DNA of 64,000 nucleotides from positions 1 to 64,000 of the forward strand of contig JBBQQH010000007.1 of the NCBI GenBank assembly GCA_038216155.1, written 5' to 3'. This document shows, piece by piece, positions 28,127 through 39,045 of the stretch. The DNA comes from SZAS-103 sp038216155. Its GTDB lineage: Bacteria > Pseudomonadota > Gammaproteobacteria > Xanthomonadales > Xanthomonadaceae. A program made the translations under genes and the position numbers. Numbering within the stretch: position 1 is the first letter of the stretch; each line of letters begins with the position of its first letter. A model generated the notes under the pieces. That model made no database searches, had not been told where the DNA came from, and saw only the letters and a list, made by a program, of their open reading frames with translations.

Positions 28127-29730
28127 GTTCCCGCTACGCCATTGATTCGATCGCGTTGCGCGACGGACTGGTATTCGGCTGGGGCTGGTTTCTGCATGAC
28201 GACGCGCCAGCGCAGCATCTGCAACTCGTCATCCATCATCGATCCGGCGCGCAATCAATCCTTGGCTGTACGCGCGGCGGCAGCCGGGTGGACGTTGCTG
28301 CGGCGCATCCGGAGGTCCCGCACGCCGGATCGGCGGGCTTCATCATCCAGGGACGTGTGCACGGTGACTGGAACGGGGCGCGCAGCGAATTGCGTGCGCA
28401 GCTCGCCGATGGCAGGCAACTGACGCAGTCGATCGAGGGATTTCCGTTCCGGTTCATGCCGGCGGCGGCCAATACCGAATCGCTCAAAGCCAAAGGTGCC
28501 GCCGCATTGGCGCTGGTGCGCAATGGCGATGTTGGCGGATTCCTGGCGCGGATCGGACGTCTGCTTGCTGATCTTTGGCGGCGCGTCCGGACGCCAGTCG
28601 CCCCGACCGAAAAGCCTGCGATGCACCGCTTCACCGTGGTGTTTGACCACGCAATGGGGGGCGGCGCAAATCGCTTTCGCGAGCAGCGTGTCGCGGAATT
28701 GATCGCCGACGGCTGCTGCGTCGCGACCGTACTTCCCGACTTGCCGCAATTGCAATATCGACTGCGCATCGCCGATCGCGAACGCGCGCATGAAACCTCC
28801 GCAAGTTTGACTGCAGCACTCGCCGAACTCGATCGGCAGCAGATTGCTGCGATCGAGATCAATGACCTGGTCTCGTTTGACGATCCGCTGGCCGTGGTTG
28901 TCTGGGCCACGGCGCACGCGAAGCGCGGCGTTGTGCTGCGGATGTACGTGCACGACTTTCATGCCGTGTGTCCGTCATGGACGCTGATTGACCACCGCGA
29001 GCGGTATTGCGGCGTTCCATCGCTGGATGTGTGCGCGAGTTGCCTGCGGCAACTCGACATTCCGTTTCTCGCGTTGTTGCCACCCACCGACATTCCCCGA
29101 TGGCGCACGGCGTGGTTGCGCCTGTTGCAGTGTGCGTCGGAGATCATCGCGTTTTCGCCAGCCTCGGTGCAGATCGTGCTGCGCGCGTTTCCGCAACTCG
29201 ATCCAGCGCGCATCCGCGTGCAGCCACATGTGGTCGATTATCTGGATGCATCGCCGTTGCAGCCGGATCTTTCGTTGCCCTTGCGCATCGGCGTGGTCGG
29301 CAACATCAGCCGGCACAAGGGCTCGCAGATCGTATGGGACCTTGCCGAACTGATCGCTGCGCGTGGATTGCCAATACAGATCGTGGTCATCGGCACCATC
29401 GAGGATCAGGTGCACAGCGAGATCGTGCAAGTCACCGGCCAATTCCGCGCGGAATCGTTGCCGCAGTTGCTGGGCGAGCACGGCGTCGGCATCTGCCTGT
29501 TGCCGTCAATCTGTCCGGAGACATTTTCCTACGTTACCGCCGAGCTGATGCAGTTACAGATGCCGCTAGCTGTGTTCGATTTGGGCGCACCCGCCGAACG
29601 CGTGATCGACTATCCCGCAGGTCGCGTGATTGCCGACACCACCGCGCAGTGCGCGCTCGAAACCATCCTTGAACTGCACCGCAGCCTGTTACGCGATGCG
29701 GCTTCCATACCGGTGTCGCACGATGCTTGA
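28123..29730 (+). CDS. Glycosyltransferase, GT4-like, with N-terminal accessory domain
   Basis: 535 codons from TTG 28123, which overlaps the upstream stop as TTGA; GTG 28090 is the alternative start. An N-terminal beta-rich domain of about 120 residues (GLVFGWGWFLHDD ... FIIQGRVHGDW) is followed by a glycosyltransferase B-like region: VVFDHAMGGGANRFREQR, then LPLRIGVVGNISRHKGSQIV (start of the nucleotide-sugar half) and LGEHGVGICLLPSICPETFSYVTAELMQLQMPLAVF, whose Glu cluster matches the GT4 E-x7-E region. WTLIDHRERYCG and the Cys cluster CASC could hold a metal. Its product is unknown, but it belongs to the polysaccharide operon. Confidence 0.8.
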   Translation: MSSRYAIDSIALRDGLVFGWGWFLHDDAPAQHLQLVIHHRSGAQSILGCTRGGSRVDVAAAHPEVPHAGSAGFIIQGRVHGDWNGARSELRAQLADGRQLTQSIEGFPFRFMPAAANTESLKAKGAAALALVRNGDVGGFLARIGRLLADLWRRVRTPVAPTEKPAMHRFTVVFDHAMGGGANRFREQRVAELIADGCCVATVLPDLPQLQYRLRIADRERAHETSASLTAALAELDRQQIAAIEINDLVSFDDPLAVVVWATAHAKRGVVLRMYVHDFHAVCPSWTLIDHRERYCGVPSLDVCASCLRQLDIPFLALLPPTDIPRWRTAWLRLLQCASEIIAFSPASVQIVLRAFPQLDPARIRVQPHVVDYLDASPLQPDLSLPLRIGVVGNISRHKGSQIVWDLAELIAARGLPIQIVVIGTIEDQVHSEIVQVTGQFRAESLPQLLGEHGVGICLLPSICPETFSYVTAELMQLQMPLAVFDLGAPAERVIDYPAGRVIADTTAQCALETILELHRSLLRDAASIPVSHDA

Positions 29731-29751
29731 GCGACTGATTCTGGAGACAAC

Positions 29752-30813
29752 ATGAAAACCGTGGCCTACACCTCGGCAGCAATCAATTACCTGCCAAAGG
29801 TGCGCAAGTTGTGTGCGTCCATCAAACGTTTCCATCCCGAGTTCGAAGTAGTGCTGGCGCTTGCCGATCGGATTGCGCCTGGAATCGATTTCACCGCCGA
29901 GCCGATCGATGCGGTGATCGCGGTCGAGGACATCGCCATCCCAGATCGCGAACGCTGGATCTACTTCCATTCGATCGTCGAGTTGGCGACCGCGATCAAG
30001 CCATTCGTGCTGAAGACGCTGCTGGCGCGCGATGACGTGGCGCGCGTGATCTATTTCGATCCGGATATGGTGTTGTTCTCGCGGCTGGATGACCTGCTGG
30101 AAGATCTCGAAGGAAATGCGATCGCGCTGACACCGCATCAGGTCAAACCCGAGACCACGCTTGATGCGGTGCGCGACAACGAAATCGCCAGCCTCAAGCA
30201 TGGCGTATACAACCTCGGGTTTCTGGCAGTGAACGACGTGCCCGAAGGGCGGCGATTTGCCGACTGGTGGGCTGAGCGCGTGTACCACTTCTGCATTGCC
30301 GACATCCCTAACGGATTGTTTACCGACCAGCGCTGGGTCGATCTGGCACCTGCGTTTTTCGATGGGGTGAAAATCCTCAAGAACCCGCGCTTCAACGTCG
30401 CTACCTGGAACCTGACTACGCGTTTGCTGGCAGGCAGCGTTGCAAGCGGGTTCACCGTCGATGGCGAACCGCTCGGTTTCTATCACTTCACCGGGTTCGA
30501 TAGCGGCGCGCACTGCGTGATGGCGAACAAGAATGCGGCCGGCAATATGGCCGTGGCCGAACTGGTGCAGTGGTACACCGACCAAACGCGATTCGATACG
30601 GACGAACCCGCCGCGAAAGTGCGCTGGGCGTTCAGCGATTACAGCGACGGAGCACCGGTGCCGCTCGCAGAGCGCCGGTTGTATCGGGCGCGACCCGATC
30701 TTCAGCAGGTCTTCCCGCACCCGTTCGCCGGTAGCATCGATCACAGCCTGCAGCACTGGATGCGCACGCAAGGGCCGCTGGAACATCCGGAACTGCTCGA
30801 AAAAAAAGCCTAG
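29752..30813 (+). CDS. Glycosyltransferase with DxD motif (GT8-like), probable -1 frameshift at 3' end
   Basis: 353 codons as read in frame, ATG 29752 with TGGAGAC upstream. MKTVAYTSAAINYLPKVRKL starts a GT-A fold; the metal motif is YFDPDMV, with LKHGVYNLGFLAVN and GFYHFTGFDSG typical of the GT8-like group. The frame ends at TAG 30811 just after a run of eight A (30800-30807). In the -1 frame, coding continues for about 55 more codons (KLRRWMFRLRRAFRLGLTDS ... GGLWAVLKHVFTG) to TAA 30972-30974, with normal codon bias. The full protein is therefore probably about 407 residues, via a frameshift, a base loss or a sequencing error. Confidence 0.82.
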   Translation: MKTVAYTSAAINYLPKVRKLCASIKRFHPEFEVVLALADRIAPGIDFTAEPIDAVIAVEDIAIPDRERWIYFHSIVELATAIKPFVLKTLLARDDVARVIYFDPDMVLFSRLDDLLEDLEGNAIALTPHQVKPETTLDAVRDNEIASLKHGVYNLGFLAVNDVPEGRRFADWWAERVYHFCIADIPNGLFTDQRWVDLAPAFFDGVKILKNPRFNVATWNLTTRLLAGSVASGFTVDGEPLGFYHFTGFDSGAHCVMANKNAAGNMAVAELVQWYTDQTRFDTDEPAAKVRWAFSDYSDGAPVPLAERRLYRARPDLQQVFPHPFAGSIDHSLQHWMRTQGPLEHPELLEKKA

Positions 30814-30974
30814 GGCCGGGCTGGAAACTGCGACGCTGGATGTTCCGCCTGCGTCGCGCCTTCCGTCTCGGCCTGACCGATTCGCAGCATCGTGAACAGG
30901 CGGCACTGCGCTTTCGCGGTCTCTGGCGTGAAGGCGGGCTGTGGGCTGTGTTGAAACATGTGTTTACCGGATAA
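30800..30974 (+). other. Poly-A slip site and -1 frame extension of the glycosyltransferase
   Basis: Eight A at 30800-30807 give the zero-frame codons GAA AAA AAA GCC TAG. A -1 slip gives GAA AAA AAA AGC CTA and an open frame to TAA at 30972. The extension is Arg/Leu-rich with G/C-ending codons typical of this genome. A separate 44-codon gene from ATG 30840 is possible but lacks a ribosome-binding site. Confidence 0.65.
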
Positions 30975-31010
30975 TCAGTCAATGACGATGATCCGCGCTG
31001 GAGCAGGCCA

Positions 31011-31586
31011 TTGAATACGCGCAAACATCCATTGCGGCTGCCTAGGTTCGCGACGTGCCTGTCTGCATGCCTGTTGCTGTCGGGTTGCATGCCGGCCAGC
31101 GATCGCAATGCATTGGCCTGCGATGATCCCGATGCGTTTCATTCGGCCGACATGGGCGCGGCGCCGCCGGCCGAAGTGCTGGCCGCACTAGCGCTGCCGC
31201 AACAGGCGATCACCACCTGCAATATCGAGTTCGTCAATAACCGACCGCTGGTCGGGCACGTCGATGGGCTCGCTCGTATTGGCTTGGTCAACTTCAAGGG
31301 CTGGTTTGTCGATTCGCGTCAGTGGCACTCGTTACGGCCACAGCTCTACCTGCAATTTCGCGATGCAGCCGGCAAGCGGATGTGGGAAGTACCGATCGTA
31401 GACCGCACCCCGCGCCAGGATATCGTGGCCGCGTTCAACGCCAATCCCGACCTGCTGCTGTCGGGATTCGACGTGACCTTCTACGCAGCCGGGCTGCCGG
31501 CCGGCTACTACTCACCGCGTTTGGTGTTACGCAGCAAACGCGCCGAAGCCACCTGCGGAGCGGGACCTGTGTTCGAGTTGCGCTAA
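31011..31586 (+). CDS. Putative lipoprotein in the polysaccharide cluster
   Basis: 191 codons from TTG 31011, with GGAG at 31000-31003; no other start keeps the signal sequence. A type II signal peptide (CLSACLLLSGC) is followed by Cys26 as the lipidation site. The mature domain is beta-rich (GLARIGLVNFKGWFVDSRQW, FDVTFYAAGLPAGYYSPRLVL) with a few Cys. I do not recognise the family. It ends with a 4-bp convergent overlap with the membrane protein on the other strand. Confidence 0.75.
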   Translation: MNTRKHPLRLPRFATCLSACLLLSGCMPASDRNALACDDPDAFHSADMGAAPPAEVLAALALPQQAITTCNIEFVNNRPLVGHVDGLARIGLVNFKGWFVDSRQWHSLRPQLYLQFRDAAGKRMWEVPIVDRTPRQDIVAAFNANPDLLLSGFDVTFYAAGLPAGYYSPRLVLRSKRAEATCGAGPVFELR

Positions 31587-33007
31587 GCCGCTTCTGCGTG
31601 ATTGATCGCGGGTGAGTCGCGCGTGCCATCGCTAACGCCACGTGAGAGCAATAACACCAGCCCGATTGCACTAAGGCTTGGGATCAGCGGGTACAAGTAG
31701 CGGAAGTCGCAGGCTAGTGAGGTCGGGAAAAACGACAGGAGATACGCCGTTAGCCCGACCAGGTGCACCAGCAACACCGCGCGCGTTGGCGTGCCGATCC
31801 GCGCCCGCCACGCCGCAATCAGCGCGAATGGCAGCAGCAACGCGTAGAACCAATGCCGATACAGGATCGAGGTTTGCGCCACAAGCGCAGCGCCTTGCAG
31901 GAGCTTGCCGCGGGCGTCAATTCCTTGCTGGATGTTGAGGCTATTTAAGTAATCGGGGTCGCCAACGACTCCGATATGCAAAGGAAGACATGCATTCAAA
32001 TCGTGCATGTCTAGCAACCAGGAAAACGCTTCCCATCTAGCGCGCAGCCAGACCCCTGTATGAGCCCGCAGCAAATGCAACCACGCCGCTTGCCTGGTTT
32101 CTGGTTTAAGTCTGCCCAGAAAATGCATTGCATCTGGGTCGCCCAACGGATCCGAACGTACCGGCGTATACAACACAGTGACATGGCGCCATGCCGTTTC
32201 GCTCGGGAGCAGCCGATCCATCATGTCCTGACCGGCGCTACGGCTGCGCGAGATGGCGGCAGCGATGTCGTACGAAATCACTGCCTGAAATCCATTCGAC
32301 ACGTCCTGACCTTCGCTGTCGCGAATGGTGCGATTGACCGCGAACAACAACAGCACGGTCGCCAGGATCGTCGTCAGCGCGACAGTCGCAACGCGCAGTA
32401 CGCGATCGAAGCGGCGACCCAGCACCGGCAGCAACAACCACGCCGGAGCCAACAACAGGATTGGCAACATGAAAAGACCCTGCTGGCGTGCCATCGGCAT
32501 CGGCAACAACATCAGCAGCGAGCCGATCGCCAATGCAAGACGACGCCAACCGGTTGTGCGTGAGGCCAGCAGTGCCAGCGTCAGCGCGAACAGCATCAGG
32601 CTTGCGATCAGCACGTCCTTCCACAGGATGCCGACGTACAAGAAGATCACTGGATTGGCGATGATCACGAAGCAGGCAAGCAATCGCCACGTCGCGATCC
32701 GAGGCTGCGGCAACTGGGCAAGGCTGCTGCGCACGATCGCGCGCAGGCACAGATACGCGCCAACCACATTGATCAGCATCAGCCAGAACGCCGCCAGCGC
32801 GTTGCCACCCAGCCAGCGCAGCAGCGCCGACATGAAGGGCGGGTTCCAGCTGACGTTGATGCCGGTCTGGGCTTCGTGCAACTGCACGCTGGTGTCGTAG
32901 GAAATATGGCCGGGCGCGTGCAGCACCGCCGCGATCGCGCACAGCATCAGGCACAGTCCGCCGAGCAGGCGTTGCGCACTCGCCAGTGAAACGCTGCTGC
33001 GGATCAT
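31583..33007 (-). CDS. Polytopic membrane protein, possible GT-C-type glycosyltransferase
   Basis: 474 codons with about 10-11 hydrophobic segments and a periplasmic loop of about 140 residues (NRTIRDSEGQDVSNGFQAVISYDIAAAI ... GVVGDPDYLNSLNIQQ). An early extracytoplasmic loop HISYDTSVQLHEAQTGINVSWNPPFMSALLRWLGG carries Asp/Glu residues after TM1, as in GT-C enzymes (ArnT/GtrII-like). It is on the opposite strand to most of the cluster and divergent from the GT2 gene (115 bp apart). Glycosyltransferase function is inference; no transporter motif is seen. Confidence 0.7.
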   Translation of the reverse strand: MIRSSVSLASAQRLLGGLCLMLCAIAAVLHAPGHISYDTSVQLHEAQTGINVSWNPPFMSALLRWLGGNALAAFWLMLINVVGAYLCLRAIVRSSLAQLPQPRIATWRLLACFVIIANPVIFLYVGILWKDVLIASLMLFALTLALLASRTTGWRRLALAIGSLLMLLPMPMARQQGLFMLPILLLAPAWLLLPVLGRRFDRVLRVATVALTTILATVLLLFAVNRTIRDSEGQDVSNGFQAVISYDIAAAISRSRSAGQDMMDRLLPSETAWRHVTVLYTPVRSDPLGDPDAMHFLGRLKPETRQAAWLHLLRAHTGVWLRARWEAFSWLLDMHDLNACLPLHIGVVGDPDYLNSLNIQQGIDARGKLLQGAALVAQTSILYRHWFYALLLPFALIAAWRARIGTPTRAVLLVHLVGLTAYLLSFFPTSLACDFRYLYPLIPSLSAIGLVLLLSRGVSDGTRDSPAINHAEAA

Positions 33008-33121
33008 CGGTTGCCGTCCAATCGTGCTCCCCTGCGCGCTGCGAACACTGTATTGCCGTCCCGTCGCCCGTGTCGCGACTGGTTCCCGCTACAATTCTAC
33101 CGTCCGGCCGCCAGCGGCCGC

Positions 33122-34198
33122 ATGATCATCTGCATGATGCAACCCTTGCCTGCCGCAGCCATCCACACGTACGCCGCGCCGCGGCTTGCCAGCGATGCGC
33201 CGTTGCGAATCGCGGTGGTGCTGCCGTGCTGGCGCGTGACCGCCAGCATTCTGGATGTGCTGGCGTTGATCGGCCCGGAATGCGAGCGCGTCTACGTCAT
33301 CGATGATGCCTGCCCGGACGGCACCGGCGCGCTGGTGGAGTCCGATTGCGCCGATCCGCGCGTGCGCGTGCTGCGCAATCCGGCCAATCTTGGCGTCGGC
33401 GGTGCGGTGCTCACAGGTTATCGGCAGGCGCTGGCCGATGGCATGCACGTGATCGTCAAGATCGACGGCGATGGTCAGATGGATCCGGCGCTGCTGATGG
33501 ATTTCGTACAGCCGATCGCCCAAGGCGAAGCCGACTATTGCAAGGGCAATCGCTTCTACGATCTCGACAACATTCACAGGATGCCGGCGCTGCGCATCCT
33601 CGGCAACGCGGGACTGTCGCTGATGGCCAAGCTTTCGACCGGTTATTGGGACCTGTTCGATCCCACCAACGGCTACACCGCAATCCATCGAGACGTCGCC
33701 GTCCGGTTACCGATGGCCAAGATCAGCCAGCGCTATTTCTTCGAGACCGACCTGCTGTTCCGGCTCGGCACCCAGCGCGCCGTGGTGCGGGACGTGCCGA
33801 TGGATCCACGTTACGGCGAGGAAGTCAGCGGCCTGAAGATCCATCGCATCCTCGGCGAGTTCGCGTTCAAGCACACCCGCAACTTCTGCAAACGCGTGTT
33901 CTACAACTACTACCTGCGCGACATGTCGCTGGCTTCGCTGGAACTTGCGCTCGGTCTGCCGATGCTGTTGTTCGGACTGGTGTACGGCGTGTGGCACTGG
34001 ATCGAGGGCCTGCAGAGCGGACGCGAAACGCCCACCGGCACGATCATGCTGGCAACGCTGGCGACCATTGTCGGCTTGCAGTTTGTACTCGCTTTCCTCG
34101 GCCACGATATCGGCAGCGTGCCGCGGCGCCCGCTCAGTCGCTCGCCACATCGGATCTCGGATGCCCGACTGGCGGTGCGCGAGCGGTTGCCGCGATGA
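33122..34198 (+). CDS. GT2-family glycosyltransferase (polyprenyl-phosphate type) with C-terminal TM pair
   Basis: 358 codons from ATG 33122 (33134 and 33137 also possible). GT-A fold: IAVVLPCWRVTASILDVLALI, VIDDACPDGTGALVE, NPANLGVGGAVLTGYRQAL, DxD-equivalent KIDGDGQMDP, then FDPTNGYTAIHRDV and FETDLLFRLG. Two TM segments follow (LELALGLPMLLFGLVYGVWH and IMLATLATIVGLQFVLAFLG), as in polyprenyl-phosphate hexose transferases. Together with the SMR-like and GtrA-like genes nearby it suggests a lipid-linked sugar decoration system. Confidence 0.88.
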   Translation: MIICMMQPLPAAAIHTYAAPRLASDAPLRIAVVLPCWRVTASILDVLALIGPECERVYVIDDACPDGTGALVESDCADPRVRVLRNPANLGVGGAVLTGYRQALADGMHVIVKIDGDGQMDPALLMDFVQPIAQGEADYCKGNRFYDLDNIHRMPALRILGNAGLSLMAKLSTGYWDLFDPTNGYTAIHRDVAVRLPMAKISQRYFFETDLLFRLGTQRAVVRDVPMDPRYGEEVSGLKIHRILGEFAFKHTRNFCKRVFYNYYLRDMSLASLELALGLPMLLFGLVYGVWHWIEGLQSGRETPTGTIMLATLATIVGLQFVLAFLGHDIGSVPRRPLSRSPHRISDARLAVRERLPR

Positions 34199-34242
34199 GT
34201 TCGATTGCATGAGTGCGCGCTGGATTGACGGTGGAGTAGCAC

Positions 34243-34932
34243 ATGCGCGCTGATCCCGATCATGCTGACTACCTGCGACGCTGGTCGGCGCTGTACGAGT
34301 CCAGCAATTACGATCAGGGGCTTGCAGGTTACTTTTTGAAAAAAAGTCATCTGTGGTGTGAACGCGCGTTTGGACCGGATGTCACCTTTCCGCGCGTGCT
34401 GGAAGTCGGTGCCGGCACCGGCGTGCACTTGCGCTACGTTCGGCATCGATTCGACGAATACATGATGACCGATCTGAATGCGCCGATGCTGGAGAAGATC
34501 CGCAGCGACACGCACGCCGGCAAAGTTATCACCGCTTGCGCTGATGCAGCGGCGCTGGATTATCCGGATGCCTCGTTTGATCGCGTGATCGCCGCGCACG
34601 TCTTGGAACACCTGCCGCAGCCGCAACACGCGCTGCGCGAATGGGCGCGCGTGCTGAAACCGGGCGGCATCTTGTCGCTGGTGCTGCCGTGTGACCCTGG
34701 CATGGCGTGGCGGCTGGGACGGGCGGTTGGTTCGCGCGGCAAGTTCGTGCGCGCCGGCATCGACTACGATTACTGGATGGCTCGAGAGCACGTCAACGCA
34801 ATCAACAACCTGGTTGCGTTTCTTCATTATTACTTTGACGAATTGCGCGAACAATGGCTGCCAATGCGGGTGCCGTCGATGGATCTCAACTTGTTTTACA
34901 TTGCGCATATCCGCATGCAGGCTGCTGCATGA
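34243..34932 (+). CDS. Class I SAM-dependent methyltransferase
   Basis: 229 codons, ATG with GTGGAG upstream. Motif I is VLEVGAGTGVHLRYV (about 52-66), acidic motif II MMTDLNAPML, motif post-II ADAAALDYPDASFDRVIAAHVLEHLPQPQHALREWARVLKPGGIL. It is of the Methyltransf_11 type, likely to act on a sugar or lipid carrier given its place in the cluster. The stop overlaps the next start by 4 bp. Confidence 0.88.
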   Translation: MRADPDHADYLRRWSALYESSNYDQGLAGYFLKKSHLWCERAFGPDVTFPRVLEVGAGTGVHLRYVRHRFDEYMMTDLNAPMLEKIRSDTHAGKVITACADAAALDYPDASFDRVIAAHVLEHLPQPQHALREWARVLKPGGILSLVLPCDPGMAWRLGRAVGSRGKFVRAGIDYDYWMAREHVNAINNLVAFLHYYFDELREQWLPMRVPSMDLNLFYIAHIRMQAAA

Positions 34933-35288
34933 CCGCGCTGCAACTACTGCTGGTGTTGGTGTGCGTGGTGTTGATTGCCTGCGGGCAGGTGTTGTTCAAG
35001 TATGTCGCGGTGCTCTCGGCCGCGCAGGCACAACCGTGGACCGATCCGAAAACACTTGGCGTCGGCATCGCTTCGCTCGCGCTATACGGCATCGCTACCC
35101 TGATGTGGATCTGGCTGCTGCGCAGCGTGCCGCTGTCGAAGGCCTATCCATTCATGGCGCTGAGCTTCGTGCTGGTGCCTGCGGCGGGCATCTGGCTGTT
35201 CGACGAACACGCCGGCAGCATGTACGGATTGGGCCTGGCGCTGATCGTGCTGGGCGTGGTGCTGATCGCCCGTTACGGACAGGGTTGA
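34929..35288 (+). CDS. Small EamA/SMR-type membrane transporter subunit
   Basis: 119 codons, four TM helices (LQLLLVLVCVVLIACGQVLFKY; LGVGIASLALYGIATLMWIWLL; AYPFMALSFVLVPAAGIWLF; YGLGLALIVLGVVLIARYG). The pattern of GQVLFKY in TM1 and RSVPLSKAYPFMAL before TM3 is that of ArnE/ArnF-like flippase subunits of the SMR group, which usually flip undecaprenyl-linked amino sugars. A homologous second subunit is not seen. ATGA overlap with the methyltransferase. Confidence 0.85.
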   Translation: MTALQLLLVLVCVVLIACGQVLFKYVAVLSAAQAQPWTDPKTLGVGIASLALYGIATLMWIWLLRSVPLSKAYPFMALSFVLVPAAGIWLFDEHAGSMYGLGLALIVLGVVLIARYGQG

Positions 35289-35289
35289 T

Positions 35290-35311
35290 CACGCGAGCCA
35301 CTGCTCGCGTG
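35290..35311. terminator. Hairpin between convergent genes
   Basis: Perfect 9-bp stem CACGCGAGC/GCTCGCGTG with loop CACT, between the SMR-like gene and the convergent GtrA-like gene. No T-run, so terminator strength is uncertain. Confidence 0.5.
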
Positions 35312-35319
35312 GATCGCAA

Positions 35320-35739
35320 TCAGCCAAACACCAGCTTCGCCTGGGTTAGGTACGACACAACCACCCCGATAATCCCGGCCAGTACGAAGTTCGGCAAATC
35401 TGGCAGGTGTAGCCAGTGCGCGCCTGCCCATGCGCAGGTCGCGACGATGCCGGCGTTGAGCAGTTGCAGAAGCACATAGCGCACCAACTGACTTCTCGCC
35501 GGCGCGTCCGACCGGAATGTGAATTTGCGCTGCAGAACGAATGTTGACGGCATCGACAGTATTCTCGCGAGCAGTGCGGACTCGGCCGGCGGTAGTGGCG
35601 TGAACGCACGCAACGCAGAGGCAAAGAGCAGGTAAAGGCAAAAACCGCTGCCTCCGGCCAGCAGGAATCGCATTGGCTGCGGCAAGGCGTTCAGCACGAA
35701 GTTGCCGTCAGTCGATGGCGGTGCTGGAGGTTCGTGCAT
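35320..35739 (-). CDS. GtrA-family membrane protein
   Basis: 139 codons from ATG 35739. Four TM segments with the family features MRFLLAGGSGFCLYLLFASAL at TM1, PSTFVLQRKFTFRS after TM2, QLVRYVLLQLLNAGIV and FVLAGIIGVVVSYLTQAKLVFG. GtrA proteins are thought to flip lipid-linked glucose or similar sugars. It lies downstream of the acetoacetyl-CoA synthetase gene on the same strand (41 bp) but functionally fits the adjacent polysaccharide cluster. Confidence 0.9.
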   Translation of the reverse strand: MHEPPAPPSTDGNFVLNALPQPMRFLLAGGSGFCLYLLFASALRAFTPLPPAESALLARILSMPSTFVLQRKFTFRSDAPARSQLVRYVLLQLLNAGIVATCAWAGAHWLHLPDLPNFVLAGIIGVVVSYLTQAKLVFG

Positions 35740-35779
35740 GCAGCGCGACGAGATCGAACAGTTGCGTCGTGCAACGCCA

Positions 35780-37729
<1,950 letters not shown>

Positions 37730-37908
37730 GGATCAATCACCCCTGTTGCCGTGATTTTAGGCTACCGGGGCGACGGGTGCGCGTTTTGGGTGCGGCCCGA
37801 CCGCAGCCGACAGGCCTCGGCGCGGACTAAAATGGCCGCCGTTGGGGAACGGCCGCACGCATCGACAAGGTTTGGTCGGCGTCAACCGATCGAGAAAAAG
37901 GGGGTTGT

Positions 37909-39045
37909 GTGCACGGAGCCGTCATCGGCGGGAGCGAACCTGGCGTCAGTTCATTCGACTTGCCCGCCGCTTCCTGGGCGCCAAGGGCAACAGTCACCCG
38001 CCACCAGATGGAATTCAATGGCTTGGCTGGAGAATATTTCCGCATCTGGATCGTGAATGTGGTGTTGTCGATCCTCACGCTCGGCCTGTATTCGGCTTGG
38101 GCGAAGGTTCGCACGCACCGCTATTTCTATGCCAACACGCGTCTGGCTGGATCCAGCTTCGAATACTTGGCCCAGCCCATCCAAATCCTGAAAGGGCGAC
38201 TGATCGCCTACGCAGTGGCGGCGGCGTTGTTCCTGTCCTCTCACTTTCACGTGATGTGGGTGTTCATTCCGCTGTTTCTGCTGGTGATGCTGCTGATGCC
38301 GTGGCTGCTTTATCGCACGCTGCGGTTTCGGGCTCGCTACGCTGCCTGGCGCGGGTTGCGCTTTCGCTTTCTTGAGAGTTGCAGCGACGCCTACGTCAAC
38401 TTCTTCTTCCGGCCGATGCTGGTGCCTTTCAGCTTGTACCTTGCGTATCCGTGGATGCGCATGCACCAGCACGACTACATCGTTTCGGGGCATCGTTTCG
38501 GCGGCAAGCGATTCGGGTTCGCCGACAACCTCAATGGCTACATCGCGCCGTTCGCGATCTGCGTGGCACTGGGCTTTTGCGCGTTCGTCGCCTTTTCTTT
38601 TTTGATAGGAGCGATCACCGGCATCAGTCGATCAAGTCACATGGCTGTTACCCCGGGATCGGCCACTGCGATCATGTTGCAGGTCGGTCCGCTGCTGCTG
38701 TTCTACGCCGTCTTCCTGATTCTTCCGGTATTCCTGCGCACCCGCTACACCAACGTGATGTGGCAGCACGCCAACCTCGGACCACATCGCTTCGAAAGCA
38801 CGCTGCGGGTGCGCGATATCTATGCGTTGTACCTGAGCAATGCAGTCGCTATCGTGGTGACGCTGGGTCTGGCGCTGCCATGGGCCAAAATCCGCATGTT
38901 GCGGTATCGGGCCAGCAAGTTCGTTCTGCTGGCCGGCGATGATCTAGAGGACTTCATTGCCGAAGCCGCCGAGCCGGTTGGTGCCGCCGGTGCGGAGCTG
39001 GCTGGAGCGCTGGATCTGGACATGGATATCGACATCGGTTTATGA
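37909..39045 (+). CDS. DUF898 (YjgN-like) membrane protein
   Basis: 378 codons from GTG 37909 after an AGGGGG run. Integral membrane protein with 6-7 TM segments. Family repeats are visible: EYFRIWIVNVVLSILTLGLYSAWAKVRTHRYFYANTRLAGSSFEYLAQPIQILKGRLIAYAV and a second FESTLRVRDIYALYLSNAVAIVVTLGLALPWAKIRMLRYRASKF. The Y-S-A-W-A-K-V-R-T-H-R-Y-F motif is diagnostic. Molecular role unknown; coupling by a 4-bp overlap with a membrane M48 peptidase suggests they work together. Confidence 0.9.
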   Translation: MHGAVIGGSEPGVSSFDLPAASWAPRATVTRHQMEFNGLAGEYFRIWIVNVVLSILTLGLYSAWAKVRTHRYFYANTRLAGSSFEYLAQPIQILKGRLIAYAVAAALFLSSHFHVMWVFIPLFLLVMLLMPWLLYRTLRFRARYAAWRGLRFRFLESCSDAYVNFFFRPMLVPFSLYLAYPWMRMHQHDYIVSGHRFGGKRFGFADNLNGYIAPFAICVALGFCAFVAFSFLIGAITGISRSSHMAVTPGSATAIMLQVGPLLLFYAVFLILPVFLRTRYTNVMWQHANLGPHRFESTLRVRDIYALYLSNAVAIVVTLGLALPWAKIRMLRYRASKFVLLAGDDLEDFIAEAAEPVGAAGAELAGALDLDMDIDIGL

